NCBI GenBank assembly: GCA_020426425.1
Contig: JAGQQB010000147.1
Coordinates: forward strand, 1 to 8,510
DNA length: 8,510 nt
Source: Planctomycetaceae bacterium
Lineage (GTDB): Bacteria > Planctomycetota > Planctomycetia > Planctomycetales > Planctomycetaceae
Reading direction: 5' to 3'
Each line of letters begins with the position of its first letter. Position 1 is the stretch's first letter. Shown in pieces: positions 4,636 through 8,510 of the stretch. Both the position numbers and the translations under genes were made by a program. Under the pieces are notes generated by a model that saw only the letters and a list, made by a program, of their open reading frames with translations, made no database searches and was not told the origin of the DNA.

Positions 4636-6648
4636 ATGGCAGGACATTGGACGCACTGGCATGCGGCCCACCGGCTCTTTGTAGCCGCGTGTCTCGTTTG
4701 TTGCTGCGCCGGTTGCAAGAGCGTTTTCATCGGCTCGGCACAGCATCCACGCTCGCTTGAAGAACTGTACTTTGAAGCCCAGGCGGCTCGTGGCGCGTAC
4801 CCTGAGAACTCAGGTGCGGTCGCGACCCCAGGGGCCGCCCTGCTCCCTGGCCAGACTTATGATTACGGTCTGCCACCGTTACCGGATCAGCCGGTTGACT
4901 ATTCGCCAGCGTACTTATCGCCGGGGCATGTACCGAACTATTCGACGAGCAGCCACACGCCCAGTGTCAGGAGGCCAGCTTCACCCACTGTGCAACAGGC
5001 GTCGCATCTGTCCGGGGCCTCGACGGGCGGAGTGCGGCGTGTCAGCGCCACCAACGGTCCAGGCGGTCCGCTGGTGTCGGAGATCTTCGAAGACACTGAT
5101 GTTCGACAGGCAGTCCAAGCGTTGGCAGTGCAGGCCGGTGTTTCAGTCATCATGGACGATCGTGTCGGCGGCGTGACAACCGCGTACATTGAAAATGAGC
5201 CATTCGAGTTTGCACTGCGCAAGTTGCTACTGCCCTTGGGGTTGATCTACCGCTATCGCGACGGGCAGTACCTCATCGGATCGACTGATCCGACAACGGC
5301 CATGTTTCCGCTGCTGGCGGAAACACGCGAGTTTCGGCCGCTGCACTTGGCGCCGCAGGAACTGCTCCCCCTGTTGCCCGAGCGACTGCAGCAGTATGTC
5401 CGCGTCGTGGAGAAACGGAACTTGATGATCGTCGAAGCACCTCCCGACGTGACCGAGACGATCCTGCAGCAACTGCAACAGGCCGATGAGCCAGTCCCTC
5501 AGGTGGTACTCGAGGCCATCGTCTGCGTCTTTCAACCCGATGAAAAGTTTCAATTCAACATCAATGGAGGGCATTCGCTGGTCTTGAACGGCCAGGAAGT
5601 CCTCAATCTTGGACTCACCGGACTTGCCATGACCGGCAACGGCAGCCCCATTGGAGTGAGCAATGCCTTTAGTGACTTTGCTGTCACATCGACATTCTTG
5701 CGGCTGCTCGCTCAAGAGGGATACGTCACCATTCGCGCCGCTCCCCGGGTAATGGCCAAGGATGGCGAGAAGGCAACAATCAGCATTTCGCGCGAGACGT
5801 TCTTCAGCACACAGCCCCTGAACGCGGACATTGTGTTCACTCAGAACATTAAGCAGGTGGATGCCGGGATCACCCTCGACATTGTGCCGGTGATCCGCGG
5901 GGACAATGTGACCGTCACCATCGAAAAGGCTGAGGTGAGCGAGAACATCACCCAATCCGATGTAAACGAAGATCTCACCAGTCCCTTCCCGCTGATCAAT
6001 CGTCGGCAGGTGGCGACCACCGTGCATGTCAAAGATGGCGAGACCATTGTTATCGGTGGTCTGACGCAGCGGCAGACGATCGACCGCATCAGCCAGATTC
6101 CCGTGCTCTGCAACATTCCCGGACTGGGAAAGCTGTTCCAGCGGATCGAAAAAGAAGATGCTGAGGCCGAAGTCGCGATTTTTATCTCCCCCAAGATCAT
6201 TCGTAGCCCACACTGTCCACAGGAGACGCTCCCTGCACCGCAGCGACTACAGCAGCCGCAGATGTTTCCGCAAGGCAACATCCCTCCCCAGCAACCACAA
6301 CTGCCCGTGCCGACGCTGCCATCCGAATCGTCGCTCCCGCAGCCCGGAGTGATCCCCGCACAGCCACAGGTGATCCCACAGCAGCCAATGTCTGGTGGAA
6401 CCGCCCCCACCGTGCAGCCGGTGCAGCCGCAGCCATCAACGTCCTCCATTCAGCCATCGCCTGCAGCGGAAAAGCCTTCGATGCCCGCACCGTTCACAGG
6501 ACAAGACGCCAATACGAACTGGAAGCCCCGCGACGGAAACGATGGACAAAAGAAACCCGGCAGCACTCCCACATCGCAGCGTCCCGGCCTCAATGTGATC
6601 GTGGAAAGCCCCCAGTTTGAAACACTTCCTGCAGGCACTATTCCATGA
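4636..6648 (+). CDS. lipoprotein secretin (type II/III secretion and type IV pilus secretin family)
   Basis: 670 residues from ATG 4636, weakly supported by GAGCGAGG about 11 bases upstream; the frame also opens at TTG 4549 inside the previous gene, which I reject. The N-terminus is hydrophobic and ends CAGC, so Cys27 is a likely lipid-modified residue after signal peptidase II cleavage, although Cys at -3 is unusual. Residues 28-148 are a Pro/Tyr/Ser-rich linker. Residues 149-216 match an N0/STN-like domain (FEDTDVRQAVQALAVQAGVS...). Residues 232-295 resemble a secretin N1 (KH-like) repeat. About 287-524 is the secretin beta-barrel domain: VPVIRG, NRRQVATTVHVKDGETIVIG, IPVLCNIPGLGKLF (the family's IPxLGxIPxLGxLF) and EVAIFISPKII. 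The last ~143 residues are Pro/Gln-rich with repeated QP/PQ units. Secretins form ring channels in the outer membrane. It overlaps the next gene by four bases. No cognate ATPase, platform protein or pseudopilin is in the window. Confidence 0.93.
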   Translation: MAGHWTHWHAAHRLFVAACLVCCCAGCKSVFIGSAQHPRSLEELYFEAQAARGAYPENSGAVATPGAALLPGQTYDYGLPPLPDQPVDYSPAYLSPGHVPNYSTSSHTPSVRRPASPTVQQASHLSGASTGGVRRVSATNGPGGPLVSEIFEDTDVRQAVQALAVQAGVSVIMDDRVGGVTTAYIENEPFEFALRKLLLPLGLIYRYRDGQYLIGSTDPTTAMFPLLAETREFRPLHLAPQELLPLLPERLQQYVRVVEKRNLMIVEAPPDVTETILQQLQQADEPVPQVVLEAIVCVFQPDEKFQFNINGGHSLVLNGQEVLNLGLTGLAMTGNGSPIGVSNAFSDFAVTSTFLRLLAQEGYVTIRAAPRVMAKDGEKATISISRETFFSTQPLNADIVFTQNIKQVDAGITLDIVPVIRGDNVTVTIEKAEVSENITQSDVNEDLTSPFPLINRRQVATTVHVKDGETIVIGGLTQRQTIDRISQIPVLCNIPGLGKLFQRIEKEDAEAEVAIFISPKIIRSPHCPQETLPAPQRLQQPQMFPQGNIPPQQPQLPVPTLPSESSLPQPGVIPAQPQVIPQQPMSGGTAPTVQPVQPQPSTSSIQPSPAAEKPSMPAPFTGQDANTNWKPRDGNDGQKKPGSTPTSQRPGLNVIVESPQFETLPAGTIP

Positions 6649-8384
6649 CGAAATCCTTTCAGAGGGCACTGCACTCAAACCGGTCGGTCGAGCGAGCGAC
6701 ACAGAACGGGGTCGTTGCTCGCATCTGCGCTCCGTCATTGGTCGCCGCGCAGATTGAGCGTCACGGATTGTGTTGGCATGCGGTTCCGCGCGCGGCGTCT
6801 GCGGCGATGCTCCCGCTGATCTGCACGATCACGTTGATCTGCGCCGCACACGATACGGCCCAGGCACAATCGATCCGGAGCCTGGAACTGGAGGAAGCGA
6901 AGCCAGCGTTTCAGGTAGAGCCGGTCGTCCAGCGACTCACGGGGCGGCGTGGACAGCAACTGCCATTTGAGTTTGAACTTACCTCGCTCGTCCGCTCGAC
7001 CAACGTTGAAGTCCGCGCCGTCGCGATGATGCAAGAAGAAAGCGGAGCCATTCTGCCGGACGACCAAAGCCCGCCTCCAACGGCGATCCGACTCCTCTCT
7101 CCACCCCGGATGACACTTGCGGAAGATGCTTCAGAAACGATCCGTGGGACGATCCAGATTCCACCGACGAACTCCCCGTTCCACCTCTTCGGCATTCTGG
7201 TGACCGACTTCGGGACGAAACTACCAGATGCCAATCGACAGCCGACAACCGACGGGGCTGAGCTTAAGGTCGAGTTTGTGACCCGGTACCTGCTCAGAAT
7301 TGAGATTGATGTCGATGGAGTGCGTCCGACCGACATCAGTAAACTCGTGCTGGAATCTGCCGAACTCAGAGACTTGCAGGGCTACCCTCAGTTGTCGTTG
7401 CTCGTCACCAACCCAACCGAGGCCCCGTTTGAATTCGAGATTGAATGCGAACTGCACAGTCCCGTGGCTCCGGCGGATCAGCGGTCGTTCCAACTTGGCA
7501 TGCCAGTGCGTGCCGCACTCGCTCCACCTGAGAAGTATGTCGCCCGCATTCTGCCTGGTGCGAAGATTCGAATGCAGGAAATCGTCCCCTTTGCCTTGTT
7601 CCCAGGTCCATACAAACTGGAAACCAAGCTGGTTGCCCAGCGTCGCAAGTGGCACGCCGTGGAGTTCGATCTGAACGCTGCCGAACGTGGCTACCCTGGA
7701 CAAGAGGCCATGGTTCGCCAACTGGGACCGGGCTTAAGCGCCGCACCAGTCCAGATGGAACTCTCACTGCAGTCGGGAGGCGCGCGGTTTGTCTCCACGA
7801 CTCTCGCCAACAACAGTGCCGAGCCTGTCACATTCACGCTCGAACCACGCGACCTCGCCGGACACCCGGCTGACTGGTTCACGGTTCGTCCTGCTTCAAT
7901 TGAACTGCAACCAGGCAGCAGTCGCAAAGTCCTGGTGAGCGCGAGCAGCGGACGCACACTTGACGGCGACCTGTACGGTCAACTGATTGTCAACGCCCAG
8001 TCTGAATCTGGGACAATTCAACAGACTACTCCGCTGGATGTCCTGCTCGTCTCTCGGCAAACCGGCGAACCCAAACTTGAGGTTGGCTCGCTCGCCTGGG
8101 GCGACGTAGACGGGAGCGCGGCTGTGATACTGCCTGTAACCAACTCCGGCAACCGGCACGCTCAACTCGAAGCCCGCATGTCACTCATCAACAACGAGAC
8201 CGGCCGAAAGTTCGATTTCGCCGCTGGCCACGGCAAGTGGTTACTACCAGCCGCAAGCCGAGACCTCATCTTCCCAGTAACGCAACGGCTTCCCCCAGGT
8301 GGGTACGAACTCAAGATCCAGATGCGCGCCGCCGTAGATGCCCCGGTGATGCAACTCAAGACCGCCGTGGAGATCGGCGAGTGA
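6645..8384 (+). CDS. exported protein with duplicated Ig-like domain pair
   Basis: 579 residues. The ATG at 6645 overlaps the secretin stop (ATGA), so translation is probably coupled; GCAGG (6631-6635) is a modest binding site. The first ~52 residues form a long basic n-region before a hydrophobic stretch (AAMLPLICTITLICAAH), with likely cleavage after AQA (Ala74). A TTG at 6768 would give a shorter signal peptide but lacks a binding site. The mature part looks like four beta domains in an A-B-A-B order: A1 ~87-220, B1 ~235-345, A2 ~365-470, B2 ~471-579. B1 and B2 share 'VTNP/VTNS', 'LLP/ILPGA' and 'FPGPYKLETKL/LPPGGYELKIQM'; A1 and A2 end in 'LFGILVTD/LYGQLIVN'. A2 carries WFTVRPASIELQPGSSRKVL, a form common in Ig-like modules such as those of DUF916 and bacterial chaperone-like proteins. 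Likely periplasmic or surface; it may hold or dock the small exported proteins for the secretin. That role is inference. Confidence 0.85.
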   Translation: MTKSFQRALHSNRSVERATQNGVVARICAPSLVAAQIERHGLCWHAVPRAASAAMLPLICTITLICAAHDTAQAQSIRSLELEEAKPAFQVEPVVQRLTGRRGQQLPFEFELTSLVRSTNVEVRAVAMMQEESGAILPDDQSPPPTAIRLLSPPRMTLAEDASETIRGTIQIPPTNSPFHLFGILVTDFGTKLPDANRQPTTDGAELKVEFVTRYLLRIEIDVDGVRPTDISKLVLESAELRDLQGYPQLSLLVTNPTEAPFEFEIECELHSPVAPADQRSFQLGMPVRAALAPPEKYVARILPGAKIRMQEIVPFALFPGPYKLETKLVAQRRKWHAVEFDLNAAERGYPGQEAMVRQLGPGLSAAPVQMELSLQSGGARFVSTTLANNSAEPVTFTLEPRDLAGHPADWFTVRPASIELQPGSSRKVLVSASSGRTLDGDLYGQLIVNAQSESGTIQQTTPLDVLLVSRQTGEPKLEVGSLAWGDVDGSAAVILPVTNSGNRHAQLEARMSLINNETGRKFDFAAGHGKWLLPAASRDLIFPVTQRLPPGGYELKIQMRAAVDAPVMQLKTAVEIGE

Positions 8385-8385
8385 G

Positions 8386-8510
8386 TCAGCCACGTTCCAA
8401 CGCCGCGCCCGCCGTGTCAACAACACGCAGAGCCCCTGCCTCAAGCAGCAGGTGCTGATCTGCAAGTTGTTCTGCTTCGTGCCGGGAATGCGTCACGTGT
8501 AAGGTCGTTG
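8386..8510 (-). CDS. ABC transporter ATP-binding protein, C-terminal fragment
   Basis: Cut off by the right edge. The last 40 codons are visible on the minus strand, ending in TGA at 8386-8388. They read TTLHVTHSRHEAEQLADQHL, then LLEAGALRVVDTAGAALERG. The VTHSRHEAEQLAD segment matches the switch (H-loop) region of ABC importer ATPases of the ModC/ThiQ/PotA type, with the conserved His of VTH, followed by the usual 'LADxxxLLxxG' strand and turn. The signature and Walker motifs lie beyond the window, so the substrate cannot be named. It converges on the operon with one base (8385) between the two stop codons, and no terminator fits between them, so each transcript must run into the other gene. 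Confidence 0.8.
   Translation of the reverse strand, partial: TTLHVTHSRHEAEQLADQHLLLEAGALRVVDTAGAALERG

Noticed and set aside
5227..6213. 328-codon minus-strand open frame opposite the secretin
   Set aside because: The plus-strand frame has clear secretin motifs throughout this stretch, so this is a codon-bias shadow.

Overview
The window reads as a stretch of a moderately GC-rich Gram-negative-type chromosome. An outer-membrane secretin with its own lipoprotein signal shows a diderm envelope. The small proline/tyrosine-rich exported proteins, long signal-peptide n-regions, long gaps between genes and a clpX with no clpP beside it would fit a planctomycete. That assignment is inference from style only; no marker gene in the window settles it.

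Left part (1-2300): an unassigned start region, a possible 50-residue ORF with a good ribosome binding site (165-317), a small one-helix membrane protein with a SHOCT-like C-terminal motif (453-707), then clpX (949-2220), complete with zinc finger and all AAA+ and ClpP-docking motifs. clpX is closed by a very strong intrinsic terminator (2253-2295).

Middle (2300-4016): mostly non-coding. It holds one short secreted protein gene (2903-3409) between two structured non-coding stretches. Before the gene lie a nested set of inverted repeats (2368-2549) that could be a folded RNA with two competing pairings, and a run of four hairpins (2787-2868) with an alternative long-range pairing just upstream of the start codon. 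After the gene comes a 13-bp perfect inverted-repeat terminator (3458-3494), then about 520 bases with several hairpins and no convincing gene.

Right part (4017-8384): an apparent three-gene operon. The first gene encodes a paralogue of the 2903-3409 protein, the second a lipoprotein secretin with a long Pro/Gln-rich tail, and the third, overlapping the secretin stop by ATGA, a 579-residue exported protein made of a duplicated pair of Ig-like beta domains. Small exported subunit-like proteins, an outer-membrane channel and an Ig-like periplasmic protein together suggest an export or surface-assembly system that matches no standard type II, type III, type IV pilus or chaperone-usher locus. No ATPase, inner-membrane platform or pseudopilin is present. 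This locus is the best candidate for something undescribed.

The right edge holds, on the minus strand, the last 40 codons of an ABC transporter ATPase (8386-8510), converging on the operon with a single base between the stop codons.
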